Position numbers and translations under genes: made by a program
Shown: positions 29,640-40,923 of the stretch, piece after piece
How the letters are laid out: each line of letters opens with the position of its first letter
Position numbering within the stretch: position 1 is the stretch's first letter
The notes under the pieces: generated by a model
Database searches by the model: none
What the model was told of the DNA's origin: nothing
The model's input: only the letters and a program-made list of their open reading frames with translations
Assembly (NCBI GenBank): GCA_963565915.1
Contig: OY751491.1
Span: forward strand, 4,464,001-4,528,000
Source of the DNA: Entoloma clypeatum
Taxonomy: Eukaryota > Basidiomycota > Agaricomycetes > Agaricales > Entolomataceae
DNA: 64,000 bases
Reading direction: 5' to 3'

Positions 29640-32567
29640 ATGTCTACCTCTCGCTCCGCTCTTGACTCCATCGCCATCTTTGACAGCATCGACTATCAAA
29701 GTTGGGCTGAGAAGATGAAGTCCTACCTCCTCCATCAAGGAGTCTGGCGCCTCGTATCCGGCGACATTGAGCGCCCCACTATCGAGGACTTCACCGTCAC
29801 GGTCTCCACTCCTGCCTCTGCCACTTCGACGTCCGCAACCCAGCCTCCGGTCATCACCGTCACCGTCGACCAGCCCGCCTTCCACAAAGAAAGGAAGACC
29901 TGGATCAGGGACGATGACATGGCCCTCGGTTCCATCCGCCTCAAGGTCTCCGAAGCCATCAGGAGACACATCAAAGACGCCAAGACCTCGAAGGAAGCCT
30001 GGACATCATTGAAGGACACGTATTCAAAGGTCTCCCCTGCCACCATATTCAGCGATTTTAAGGCCGCTGCCTCCTTCAAACTGTCAGGTCGGGACCCTGT
30101 GCCAGAGATCGAACGCCTAGGATCACTCTTCGCTCGCCTCAGCGAGTCGAATTTTGTCGTGCCCGACCTCATGCAAGCTATGATCCTGGCAAGTGCCATC
30201 CCTGACGCTTGGTCGTCTCTCTCCACCGCCCTCTTCCAGGTCTACGACGCCGATGACTTCACATGGCAGGCCGTCGCCGACAGCATCGTATCGGAGTACA
30301 GGCGCAAGTATGCGATTGGGTCTACTCGGGCGTCCAACGAGCAGGCCCGGAAAATCTCCGGGACCAAGCGAAAGGGGCAAGACCCCAAATGGGAAAAGCA
30401 AACAGCGCCGAGTACCTCGCGGAACAATGCTGACGAGCAGCCTAACTCGACCGACCCAAGTACCGCTTCTGAAAAGAAGAAGGGAAAGGGACGCTGGCGC
30501 AACCAGAAGAAACGCGCCAACAACGCCGACAACGACTCCGACCACGCCGAGGAAATGGTCGAGTTCATCACACCAGCAATTGAGCACACCCCTCATTGTC
30601 CTGCTCCTTGTCCCCTTCCTCCTCGTCAACGTGCTCCTTGCCCTCTCCCTCCTCATCATGCACCTGCCTTCACCACTATAATGGGCCGCGGGAAAACTAT
30701 GAGTACCGCGCAGCCTGAGTCGGAGAAAATGCAGACACTCCTGCAACGCATGAACCCGCCTCCTTCTCAGTACACCGGGCTTCCCTCTGGAAAGCCGTCT
30801 GTGTGGAAAAAGAACGAGAGGGTGCGAAGACTCGCCCGAGAAATCGGTGCTCAACCCTCTGGGTCAAACCTCCGTATCTTAGATACCATCATTCCTGACA
30901 TCGACGAAAGGCCGGCTAAACAGCGTCGCGTAGCCCCGTCGATAGAAGAATCGCTGAAAATGATGAACATCGACCAGGAACGGATGGGGCCGGATGTATT
31001 TGAGGACGAGATAGAACTTGACGGTTCGTCAAAACCCTTTCTTAAACCTTACCAATTGCGGAAAGCTAACAATACCTCTCAACAGACGTATGACATAATA
31101 GCCAGTACCAGTACAGAATGCGTAGATCACTTCAGCAGTGATTTACATAAAAAATATATTAAACATTTTGCTTCTTGTACACATTGTAAGGAAAAAGAAC
31201 GCGCGCAATGGATATTAGATTCCGGCGCCTGTTTACACTTCACCTATGAGTTTAAGGACTTCGCATATTATAGACCTCTCACGGTCAAGCGATTCGTCCA
31301 AACTGCAGCTAAAGGGAAGAAACTGGAAATACTCGGAGTTGGGGCCGTTCCAGTATGGCACACCCTAAATGGGGAAGTTAAAACCCATCTTCTCAGACCG
31401 GTGTTCTACATCCCGGACATGGACACACGCCTATTGTCCCTAGGCGTCTTCCTTAACCATGGTTACAAAGTAGACGGGACTTGTGGAGAAATTAACATCT
31501 CCAAAGGGCTGAGCAAAATCCAGTTTTCGCCCCACATCCTTGGTCAAACCATTTACTGGTTAGACACCGAAATACGCTATGACCAGATCCATGCGATCTC
31601 GAGCGAAATCACTGTTGAAACATGGCACAAGCGCCTTGGTCACCCAAATGATCAAGCACTCCGAAAGATTCCCACCAGTACCAAAGGGGTACCTGAGACA
31701 CTAGTACGTGAGAAATCACAGGAAAGTTGCACAGGTTGCCTCAAAGGGAAAATGCCGAATCAGTCATATCCCAATTCGATAACAAGGGCAACAAAAACCT
31801 TTGATCTGATCCATTCCGATCTCAAACAAATATCCACGGCATCATACCACAAATATAAATATTTCCTTACGTTTTTGGACGATTTTTCATCCCACGTCTG
31901 GGTCGTCTTGCTTAGGAAGAAGTCGGATGCTGTCACGGCACTGCGACAATTCCTTGCAATGATCCAGAATCAATTCGCCGCCACTCCTAAGAAATGGCGA
32001 GTTGATGGAGGTGGAGAATTTAACGAATACAAGGATGTACTTGCCAATCATGGAATTCTGATCGACGTCACACTCCCGTATCAGCACCAGCAGAACGGTC
32101 GAGCAGAACGGATAAATCGAACCCTGTGGGAGAAATCTCAGGCCTTGCGCTTCGACGCGTGCTTACCGCCTATGTGGTGGGAATTCTGTTTGGAACATGC
32201 AGCTTTTCTCTACAACAGAACCCCCATGCAGCGTCTAGAATGGAATACCCCTTACTCCAGGGTGACCAATGAGATCCCCGATATGTCAAGCATCAGAGTC
32301 TTCGGATGTCAAGCATATGTGTATATCCCAAAAGAAAAACATAGAAATTCCCTGGAGTCTAGATCTCGATTGATGATTTATCTCGGATCGAAACCAGGGG
32401 TCAAAGGATACCGCTTCATGGATCCTGAGACCAATACAATTTTCATGGGTGGGAAAGCGATCTTTGATGAGAGCAAGTACCCTAGATGCCACATCGACCC
32501 TTTGCCAGAAAACCATCCAGAAATGGAAAACCCAGAACGAGCTGGGGGAAGACACCCCTGCTTCTGA
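29640..32567 (+). pseudogene. Copia copy 1 Gag-protease-integrase frame
   Basis: The ATG at 29640 opens MSTSRSALDSIAIFDSIDYQ, a UBN2/Gag start, with WRLVSGDIERP and later FKLSGRDPVPEIERLGSLF. No CCHC zinc knuckle is visible before the protease. Protease is marked by WILDSGACLHF (about residue 530). The integrase zinc domain follows (WHKRLGHPNDQ...CTGCLKGK), then the catalytic core: LIHSDLKQIS, KKWRVDGGGEFNEY and HQQNGRAERINRTLWE. After ENHPEMENPE a deletion shifts the frame, giving a stop at 32565-32567. Compared with copy 2, roughly 75 residues of linker are lost at this point. Confidence 0.9.
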
Positions 32568-34209
32568 TCTTGAAAAAATGGATCGAAGACGTAGATTGGG
32601 CGGTCAAACGGCATGGATGAACGATCTCCTGATGGAGGCAATCTCCATCCAAGTAGGCATCATCGAAATGTCACACAAAGACATATACTCTCTTCCGAAC
32701 AAAGAAGATTGGTATGCGGCAGAACGAAAAGAGCTAGACATGCTCAAAAGCCGCGGGGTGATCACGGAGTTAGTACCCCTACCTACAGGGAGGAAAGCTC
32801 TAAGGAACAAATGGCTTTACAACGAAAAATCCGACGGGCGTTTGAAAGCGCGCCTTGTTGCAAAAGGTTTCTCACAGGTAGAAGGGATTGACTTCGATCA
32901 GATCTTCTCACCAGTAGTGAGATACAAGACCGTCCGATTAATTCTGGCATTGACAGCCCTTGAAGGGTGGTTCATGACACTCTTGGACGTCTCAGCAGCC
33001 TTCCTCTATGGAACACTCCGTGAGGTAATTTACATGCGACAGCCTGAGGGCTACATAGTAAAAGGGAAAGAAAACCTCGTGTACCGACTATACAAAGCCC
33101 TATACGGACTCAAGCAGGCCGCATTAGCCTGGTGGAGGGAACTCGATTCCTCCATGAAAAAGCTCGGCTTTGTCCGGCTTCACTCCGATGCGGGAGTTTT
33201 TATTCACACAAGTACCAAAGGGGAAACTGTGATTGCCATCATTTATGTCGATGACTCTGCTTTTCTCGGCACAAACCGGGAATACACGCTGGAAAAGAAG
33301 AAGGCCTTCATGACAACATGGGAATGTAGGGACCTAGGCCACCTAGTCCCTGATGGGGAACCAAAAGAATTTCTCTCTATCCAAATAAGGCAACGTGGGA
33401 AGAGGATCTTCATTGATCAAGTACCCTACCTTGAGAAAATTCTCGCACGCATGGGGATGAGCGAATCTAATGCCACCCATACCCCACTCCCAACGGGCTA
33501 CAAACCCATGAAATCTGAAGATGAACCCAATGCAGAACTCAGATCCAAGTACCAATCCGTCATCAGATCATTATTGTACTTAATGATCGGGACAAGACCC
33601 GACATTTGTTTCGCCGTAATCAAAATGTCCCAATTTTCCGCAAACCCTACCAAACGCCATTTAGAAGTGGCAAGGGATATTTGCAGGTATTTGAAGGCAA
33701 CAAAAAATTACGCGATCATGTACGATGGTGATTCTGGGAAAGGAATCTAAGCATTCACAGACTCCGATTGGGCGTCAGACGAAAACACCAGGAAGTCCAC
33801 CACTGGTTACTTTGTATCGCTGGCATCTGGAGCAGTAACATGGGTTTCATCAGCGCAAAAAACCATTGCCCTCTCTTCCACGGAAGCAGAATACATGGCG
33901 CTATCAGATTGCAGTCGCGCAGTGACATGGCTTAGAAGCATGCTTGCCGAGCTTGGAATGCAGATCGGATCAGTACCGATCTACGGAGATAACAACGGCT
34001 CCGTCTTTATCGCATCCAACCCTGTAACTGAGAAGCGATCCAAGCACATTGACGTGTGATTCCACTTCGTCAGAGAAAAAGTCTCCGAAGGGATAATTAC
34101 GGTCGAATTCATTGAAGGAGTGAACAACCCTGCAGACCTTTTAACTAAGAATCTGGGAAAAATCCTCTTTTCCAAGTTTATCCCGTACTTCGGATTGATA
34201 AAAAACTAG
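32530..34209 (+). pseudogene. Copia copy 1 reverse transcriptase-RNase H frame
   Basis: In a shifted frame after the deletion the sequence continues GEDTPASDLEKMDRRRRL and the complete Copia RT: NKWLYNEKSDGRLKARLVAK, LLDVSAAFLYGTL (first catalytic Asp), GLKQAALAWWRELD and the IIYVDDSAFLG catalytic box. RNase H follows with FTDSDWASDENTRKSTTG, STEAEYMALSD and the C-terminal KHIDV block. A TAA at 33748-33750 (TAT in copy 2) and a TGA at 34057-34059 (CGA in copy 2) interrupt it. The frame otherwise ends FGLIKN and a stop at 34209. Confidence 0.9.
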
Positions 34210-34274
34210 GCGAAACAGAGTACCTATACATATATGTGGGAAAAAGTAAGATGTATTTAGAAGTATGTACTAAA

Positions 34275-34284
34275 TATGGGGGGG
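34275..34284 (+). promoter_or_regulatory. Polypurine tract of Copia copy 1
   Basis: ATGGGGGGGG immediately precedes the 3' LTR and is the expected plus-strand primer. Confidence 0.8.
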
Positions 34285-34594
34285 TGTTGAAACTTTTCCC
34301 ATCACGTAGATTAGATTAGATTAGATTACATCACGTGACCTTTACATATCTTCATTACATACTTGTTTGGTTGGTACAAACAGTAGTACGGTATATAAGA
34401 CCAGGAAACTGTCAATATCAACAAGTTGTCTCTTGACTCTTAACCAGCTCCATCGCTCTCACCAGCCTCAACCGCTCTCACTAGCCTTACCCCCTCCAAA
34501 CCATGTAAGTGACCATAGCGGTATCGTAGAGTACTTCCACTGTAGCTATGTTGCTCAGTACACCTGTGGCTAGCGCCCAGGTGGAACTTCAACA
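34285..34594 (+). repeat. 3' LTR of Copia copy 1
   Basis: 310 bp, TGTTGAAAC...CTTCAACA, followed by the duplicated TTCCG. Confidence 0.95.
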
Positions 34595-34599
34595 TTCCG

Positions 34600-36040
34600 G
34601 TGAGGGGGAGTTGAAAATTTGGGGTGTTTGAAACCTTCATCACAGCTTGGTCACACTTTGGTCTTGTTTAGATGAAGAAAATCATGAAATCTCTCCCCAG
34701 CTTTCCAGTTTTGAGAATATCTCTACTGCCTTCTGTAATGGGCTTGGCATAATAAATACCATGATATCTTCTCACTACTGTACTATTACGACTGGATGTT
34801 CAGTCACATGTCACATACCCTGATGAACTGGACACGTTTGGCTCAATGTAATGGTCACACTAGGTTGATGAACACTTCCAGAAATGGTCACAAGTCATGA
34901 AATAGTCAATTTTTCTTCCTCTTCGGGGTTGCATGTCAAAATAACTGTAATTTAGAGTTAAAATCATCAAATGAGCCATACTCTGCCCGAATATTGACTA
35001 TAGGTGGCATACTCTGTCACAGATGCACACTAATGAACACTTTGTCACAGGTCACCATGGGTTTTGAACCCTCTGAATAACGGACACTTGGTGTCACATG
35101 TCATGCCCAATGAACACCCGGTCGTAATAGTACAGTATAAGCAGTCACTATGTACAACATAGAAAGTGGTAGACAAGCATTTCAAACACTAGTAACTTTC
35201 AAATTCCTGGTCACAAATGGTATTTTAGGCAAGATATCTGTTCTTTTCGCAGGCTCCTAAACCATCCCCTCAATACAGATGAACACCTTTGTGATGTTAT
35301 ATCATATTATATGTATTTTTTCAGAGCAGCAGGTTCTTGCCTGGAGAAAAATCTTATCTGATTTCCCCATCTGGACCATGATCTAGTCAACAGCTGAACT
35401 TGGAAATTGCCATGCTCTGCAGTGGCCCCCTCACCAGTCACCTGAGTTACTTTAAACTTAGATAACATAGTCAGTCAAAATACATTCCTCAGCCCACTAT
35501 ATCAGTGCATTCTCTGCAAGTACTGATTGCTCATCACTCTTCGAACTCGGATATTGCCGTGCTCTGCAATGCACTCACCAGTCCCCCCATCATCACATCA
35601 ATACTTGCAAATTGCAGGTAATTATCATGTAAATTTTCGAAAAAGCGCAGAATCCACACGAATCTGCACGCCCTGAAATTCGCACGACAATCATCTGCAT
35701 ATTGCCTACATGGCCTTTTTACTGAGATATATGAAGTACGTGCTATGGTTTTCGGATAAAGGGTGGTATAAGCTGCACGAGAGAGCCTGGGTTTGCTGAT
35801 GCATGCGGCTTTGTGCGCATTTTCTCATCAACAACCAGTTGGATTCGGTGAAGACCGACCTTCGACTCAGTCCGACTTCGACTTCTAGCGAGTGTGGCAT
35901 GTCACATTCATATGGTGTTGCCTTTCTTTTTTGCCGCTCTCACGTTTCGAAAAACAAACACATGGACCTGGCACTCTTCTTCGACTTCTCCAACGGCGCA
36001 AGCCCGAATGGTTTCTAAACTCACGTCGATACCTGATCTC
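34600..36040. other. No gene; old repeats upstream of the carboxypeptidase
   Basis: Contains the TA-flanked MITE (34778-35135) and a second copy of fragment R2 (about 35230-35350). Beyond 35350 the sequence appears unique. Several short frames exist but none with a domain. The promoter of the carboxypeptidase lies at the right end. Confidence 0.5.
34778..35135. mobile_element. TA-flanked MITE, 358 bp
   Basis: The ends CTGTACTATTACGAC and GTCGTAATAGTACAG are perfect complements for 15 bases and remain similar to about 26. The dinucleotide TA lies on both sides (34776-34777 and 35136-35137), as expected for Tc1/mariner/pogo-type insertion. The interior repeats phrases such as TGAACACT and GGTCAC. 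No coding capacity. Confidence 0.85.
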
Positions 36041-36047
36041 TATAAAA
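36041..36047 (+). promoter_or_regulatory. TATA box of the carboxypeptidase gene
   Basis: TATAAAA lies 50 bases upstream of the ATG at 36091, at the usual spacing for a short 5' leader. Confidence 0.6.
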
Positions 36048-36090
36048 ACTTTCCGCACAACGTTGTCGAACTGTAGTATTCCTGCCTCTC

Positions 36091-38262
36091 ATGATTCTCT
36101 TGAACCTGCTTTGTGTTTTGTCCGCCGTGCCACTGGTCTTGTCAGCGGCAGTCAACAATACCGTGCCCCTTCTTGCAGGCTCGAAGACCTTTGTCTCGCG
36201 AGCGTGGTGGCCATGGGGGAGGGCCAAGCTCACTTACGTGGAGAACTCCGGAATTTGCGAGACAACGCGTGGCGTTCGCCAAGTTTCAGGTTATTTGACA
36301 GTGGGGTCAAACATGAACATGGTGAGTGATTTTGGGGATCATGAAGAGGATATGTCTGGATGAGCCTTGTTCACGTAGTGGTTTTGGTTCTTCGCCGCGA
36401 GGAACTCTCCAGAAAAGGCCCCCTTCACATTATGGTATTCTCCCCTCGATGTATTCGAGAATCGCCAATCTTAACAGGTGTAGGCTAAACGGTGGACCTG
36501 GTTGTTCTTCGATGATTGGTCTTTTCCGAGGTAAGAATATCCGCCCTTTCTTCTGCTGCCAGGTTCGATGACTACATTCGGCAGAAAACGGACCATGTAA
36601 AGTCAACGCTGATACCGCCACCACGGTCAAGAATCCTTACAGGTGAGCTTCTTGGGAAAATTGTCGGACGCGTTTCTGAAAGGTACATTAGCTGGAACGA
36701 GGTCAGCAACAGTACGTGCAATTGGTCAAAACCATGGTTGAATTTCGTGACTTATTGGCTCATGATACACGTAGTGATCTACCTTGATCAACCCATTGGA
36801 ACAGGATTTTCCTATGGAAAGAACCCTGTGAATAGTGCGAAAACCGCGGCTCCTTATGTGTGGCAGGCATTTCAAGTCTTGTTTGAGAGCAAAATGTTCT
36901 CGCAATACCAAAGTCGACAGTAAGTTTGCGCTCAGTGCCTTGAAAGGGATTTGTCTGACCTTACCTTAGATTCAATCTAGCGACCCTGAGCTACGGAGGA
37001 CACTATGGTCCCGCGTTCGCCACCTACTTCAAGCAACAAAATGCTCGTATCGACAACAGGTCCCTTCGTGGAGCTGTCAAGATCAACCTCAATGCCTTGC
37101 TCATCAACAAGTTTCGTGGTTTTGGCATGTCTTCGTCATGCACGCACTGACGGTGATGATAGTGGATGGATCGACCCATCCATTCAGTACAAAGCGTACA
37201 TCGATTTCGCCAAAGACGCCCCTGGATACGGGCCGCTAGTCTCCGCCTCCGATTTGAAGAAGATGAACAATCAGTATTATGGATCCAGCGGGTGCCTGGC
37301 TCAGCAAAAAGCATGCTATGCCGTTGGGGACTCAACCACCTCGGCTTCAAACAACGTATGCATCAATGCAGATAAGGCCTGTGTATGTACTGTCGTCTTC
37401 AGATGGTTTGACCTGCCATCCGATTCTCACTGACATACGAAGAGTAGACCACCATTGCTGACGTCGGGTTTGGAAAGCGCAATCCTTACGACTTGCGGCA
37501 AAGCTCTGCTGCCACTTCACCTCCAGAGTTACAGTACTACGTCCGCTACCTCGGTCGCCCATCTGTCGTGAAAGCCATTGGAGCCAAGGCCAAGTATGGG
37601 GAGTGCCCCACTGCATCGCGCAACAAGTTTGACTCAACCGGTGATGTGAGAAGATCCTCCTCCGCTAGTCATGGTTTTCGCCTTAACTGATCCTGGCAGG
37701 TATCACGTACGTTCTTGCCGCAGTTAGGAGCCTTGGTCGATTCTGGGTTGAAGATCTTGATTTGGGTAAGGCTTTCGTCATTCTTTGTGCATGTGAGAAG
37801 GACTCACACGTCACGGTCAGGCCGGAGACACGGATATCATGTGCGTCCTTCTGATAGGCAACCCGCAGAATCAGATCTCAGTGCTCTTTTCAGTTGTAAT
37901 TGGGTCGGAATTCATCAGGCTATTTTGGCGATGCAATGGTCTGGCAAGACCGCCCTTGCAAAGACGCCTTTCACGAACATCACGGTCGGCGGCAAGACGG
38001 TGGCAGCGGTTAAGAACGTCAAGAATCTCTCCTTCGCGTAAGTCGCCCCATTGAACGGTGCTCCTGATTCGCCGTAATGACCTTTTTCCGAATTTCTATG
38101 TAGGAGGGTCTATGGTGCCGGACATCAAGTGGTAAGCTCACATCGCCGTCGTGGTCCCACAGTGATTCACTTTTTCATTTGCGTTAGTCTGTCTTCCAGC
38201 CTGCTGCAGCTTTAGCGATCTTTAAACAGGCCATAAACGGGGAAGCGTTGCATTCCGTTTGA
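36091..38262 (+). CDS. Secreted serine carboxypeptidase, peptidase family S10
   Basis: Fourteen exons join to 1437 bases (478 codons plus stop): 36091-36321, 36379-36434, 36484-36530, 36585-36642, 36692-36711, 36775-36919, 36970-37110, 37163-37382, 37448-37645, 37700-37765, 37821-37840, 37894-38037, 38104-38131 and 38200-38262. Every intron is GT-AG and 49-69 bases. The protein starts with a signal peptide (MILLNLLCVLSAVPLVLSA) and holds the S10 blocks LNGGPGCSS (97-105) and NPYSWNEVSN. The nucleophile block is LSYGGHYGP (Ser193), the Asp block AGDTDIICNW (Asp399) and the His block GAGHQV (His456). The enzyme should remove C-terminal residues from peptides outside the cell or in the vacuole. 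The residue before Ser193 is Leu instead of the usual Glu of GESYGG. Confidence 0.9.
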
Positions 38263-38619
38263 GGACTCTTCTCTTGATTATTGATATGTATACATGATGA
38301 CATGAGTTTCGTACTAACTTCCGACTTCGAGTTCATGAGAAGTTGGCTTTTCGAGAGACTCGCCAAGACGCTCAATCGTGTTAAAATTGTTGAGGATACG
38401 TGAATGGGTTTTATTTTGGTAAACGAGTATTGCAACGAACAAAACTTGGGTGGCCTAACGACAACCATCATCCGGAAGACAACGTATCCATCCTTGCGCG
38501 TTCCACGGAGAGTATGCCGTATAGTAAATAAAGAAACCCGAAGATGAAGTGAGGTATCGGGATGGATTGTGCGGTGCGGATATCGTGTTGTTCCGGTCCT
38601 GACGGCTGCAGGCGCTCTA

Positions 38620-39740
38620 TCCTCCTCCCCCCCCCCCCCCACCTCCTCGTCCTCCTCTGCTACCCCCCGCATTCTCACCCCCATCTACCACGCCAGGATT
38701 AGCCCTAGGATTCACACCGAACCCAAACCCGACACCCAACCCCTCCCGAGCCCCACCGATCCCCGTGCTCGGATTCGCATTGTTTCCGGAGCTCTTCACG
38801 ACATGCGTGATGAACGCCGTGTCCCTCCGAAACGGTGGCGGCGGCGAGATGACGAAGGCTCCAGGCTGCCGCCGGGACCTCGCAGACGGGGAGGCAAAGA
38901 CATATATACCGTGAACGGACTCGCCCCCCGCCTCTCGCTCGCCTCTACGGGGCTGAAGAGTGCATCAATCAGTATCTCCTTCGTCTTCGCGCCATATGCC
39001 AGCGGCAGACGCGACGAGTCGAACGAGAGCTGGCCCGAAGTCGCCGACGGTCACATCGTGTTCGCCGCCAAGCCCAAGGGCACTGATATTGGAGATGCCG
39101 GCGAAGATTTCGCCGGGGTTGGATGATGGACGAGGGAGGTGAGGGCGTGTGACATAAGGGTTGTTGGAACGACGGGGTGTGAGGGGGTCGGTGGTAGGGG
39201 ACATGAGGAGCCAGCTGCAAACCAAGTTAGGCTCAGTGAGAAAAATTGAAGGCTTGGGACTACCTTGACCGTGGCTTTCGTCTTGCTCTCTCAGAGGATA
39301 TCGTTTGCATGTGTACTGAGCTAGATCCAGGTGCACGACACCGAACAGCGTGCTCCCACTCCCATTGCGCTTGGAATTTGACGAGTCGCGCTGCTCTTTG
39401 AGGCTGAGGAACGGCATCTAATCGCGAGCGATTGTGGGGGTGGCTGCAGGGTTTGTCATGGTCGTCATGCCTGTCCGCGAAGAAGCGGCGCTACTCATCA
39501 ATATGGGCGAGCCTGAGGGTTTAGGCTGGTGCTGGTTCTGGTTCTGGCTCTCATTTTCGTCTACCATCTCCTGCCTTCGGACGTGGCGGTGTGTAGAGGT
39601 TCTTGAACTTCCACTGCACCCCAAATTCTCCGCAGATGAACGGAGTACTGGTGGATGGCGACGTTGGCCTGGAACGAGGCATGTCGTGGCAAGCGATGCG
39701 GGACCTGTTTGGGCGGGAGAAGGGCTCTCGTCGTCGTCGT
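38620..39740 (-). pseudogene. C2-NT-domain (EEIG1/EHBP1 N-terminal-like) gene, disrupted
   Basis: Several minus-strand frames carry pieces of one protein in order: HASFQANVAIHQYS, then GEFGVQWKFKNLYTPP, then NPAATPTIARD, then STLFGVVHLDLAQYTCKRYP, then DALFSPVEASERRG. These match the order of the fungal NT-C2 family, whose N-terminal C2-like domain carries a GEFGVRWKFK block and a LGVVYLNLAEY block. The pieces lie in different frames without introns that would join them, and a TAG lies at 39418-39420. I therefore call it a decayed gene, although sequencing errors could explain some shifts. It is convergent with the carboxypeptidase. Weakly, it may be intact with unusual splicing. Confidence 0.5.
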
Positions 39741-39879
39741 CGTCGTTGTCGGTGGTGATGGAGAACGGGTTGGCGAGGATGATACTTAGTGGCGACATGC
39801 AAGAGGTTAGCTGATGTCATCAGTGTCCACTGTCCAGTTCAAGAGAGCACTGATACCACCACCTGCTAACAGTCAAACA

Positions 39880-40521
39880 TCAAAATGTCCCAATTTTACC
39901 ACCTTTTCATCCCCCAATCGTCCATGTATGTTTGCCAAAGTTTCACGACAATGCCGCTATCATACGCGTTACAGCGCTTCCGGAAATTCTTGTCCACGGG
40001 ACCTCGTTGACTGTTTATCGCTCGTTGATAAACGAGCTTCTTGGTGATCACCCCCAGTCAAAACCGAACCTGGCAGGGAACCGAAATAATCGGCATCATC
40101 TGGTCTGATCTGATCCCACCAGGATCACACCCGATTTCCCTGACTGACACCTTCCCCATCAGGAAAGCATCAGAAAATTCCTGAAATCAGCCGGTTTTGG
40201 CTGGATTATGAATCAAATTAATCAAATTTTAGACGTATGCAGCCTTCTGAGCGAATGCAAAATTTGTCGAAGTCCATTCGAACTCTGATCAAATTTATTG
40301 AACATCACACCACCACCACCACAACACCGAAACACTGCCGCCGCCACTGCTCCCAGCCTCACCCTTCGACAGTCGAGGGCGGGGAAGATGTAATTACTGT
40401 GGTGGAAGCTCGGACATGCACACATGGGGCGTTTGAAGGTGCGTGGCACCTTCGTTGGTACCAGGGAATGGCACAATGCGTGCCTTCATCATTCACTGAC
40501 AACTTTTCGTTTGAGGGATAA
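39880..40521. repeat. Family H copy 3 with adjacent CTGGTCTGATC palindromic unit
   Basis: The block GCTCGTT/AACGAGC (40020-40037) and the segment 40435-40520 align with H copies 1 and 4. GAAGGTGC/GCACCTTC (40435-40453) and GGCAC/GTGCC (40470-40484) are intact hairpins. Between them lie a palindromic stretch (about 40060-40205) and a CCA-rich run. The copy ends abruptly at 40521, where a Copia-like LTR begins. Confidence 0.6.
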
Positions 40522-40923
40522 TGAACAGCACGCCTTGCAGATGCAGAGGAAGCCTGGTTAATGATACTCACATTGAAGCGAAGAGGGTTGAGATGTTTGA
40601 AGAAGAGTGGGTGATGATAGAACTACTGGTATTAGCTCTGTTTTACTACACTACTTACATGCAGTACTTATAGGTATGGGAATGTGCACAGACCAACTAC
40701 GAGCTAGTAACGCTATTGGCTAGAACATGATGGAACATTTCTGGTACACAGCATCAAGGCTGTGGTGTGCAGCATTCTGAGTCAAAGGGTTGACTCAGAG
40801 ATCTAGAACGAGTCTAGATTGTTCTATGTTTAGAACACTTCATGTGGTCAGGCCACATGGTAAAAACATATGATCATAGTCACGTGATTGACTGTCGATA
40901 CATCCATACTTGAATGTTCAACA
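40522..40923 (-). repeat. Putative LTR of a decayed Copia-like element
   Basis: On the minus strand the segment begins TGTTGAACATTC, preceded by the purine tract CTTGTGGGGGTG, and ends GTGCTGTTCA. A TATA-like CCTATAAGTACT lies inside. The left boundary falls exactly where H copy 3 is cut. The other LTR is not in the window, so no target duplication can be tested. Confidence 0.5.

Larger units (their letters stand above)
28969..34594 (+). mobile_element. Copia-type LTR retrotransposon, copy 1 (complete, defective)
   Basis: Two nearly identical LTRs (309 and 310 bp) bound the element, and a perfect 5-bp duplication TTCCG flanks it (28964-28968 and 34595-34599). The internal order is primer site, Gag, protease, integrase, reverse transcriptase, RNase H and polypurine tract. 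This integrase-before-RT order defines Copia/Ty1 elements. A deletion of about 0.23 kb and two premature stops make it defective. The near-identity of the LTRs suggests recent insertion. Confidence 0.95.

Noticed and set aside
30123..30854. 243-codon minus frame opposite Copia Gag
   Set aside because: Antisense shadow in a GC-rich coding region.
39434..39814. 126-codon plus-strand frame opposite the C2-NT-like relic
   Set aside because: The minus strand carries ordered family motifs; the plus frame is antisense with no motif.
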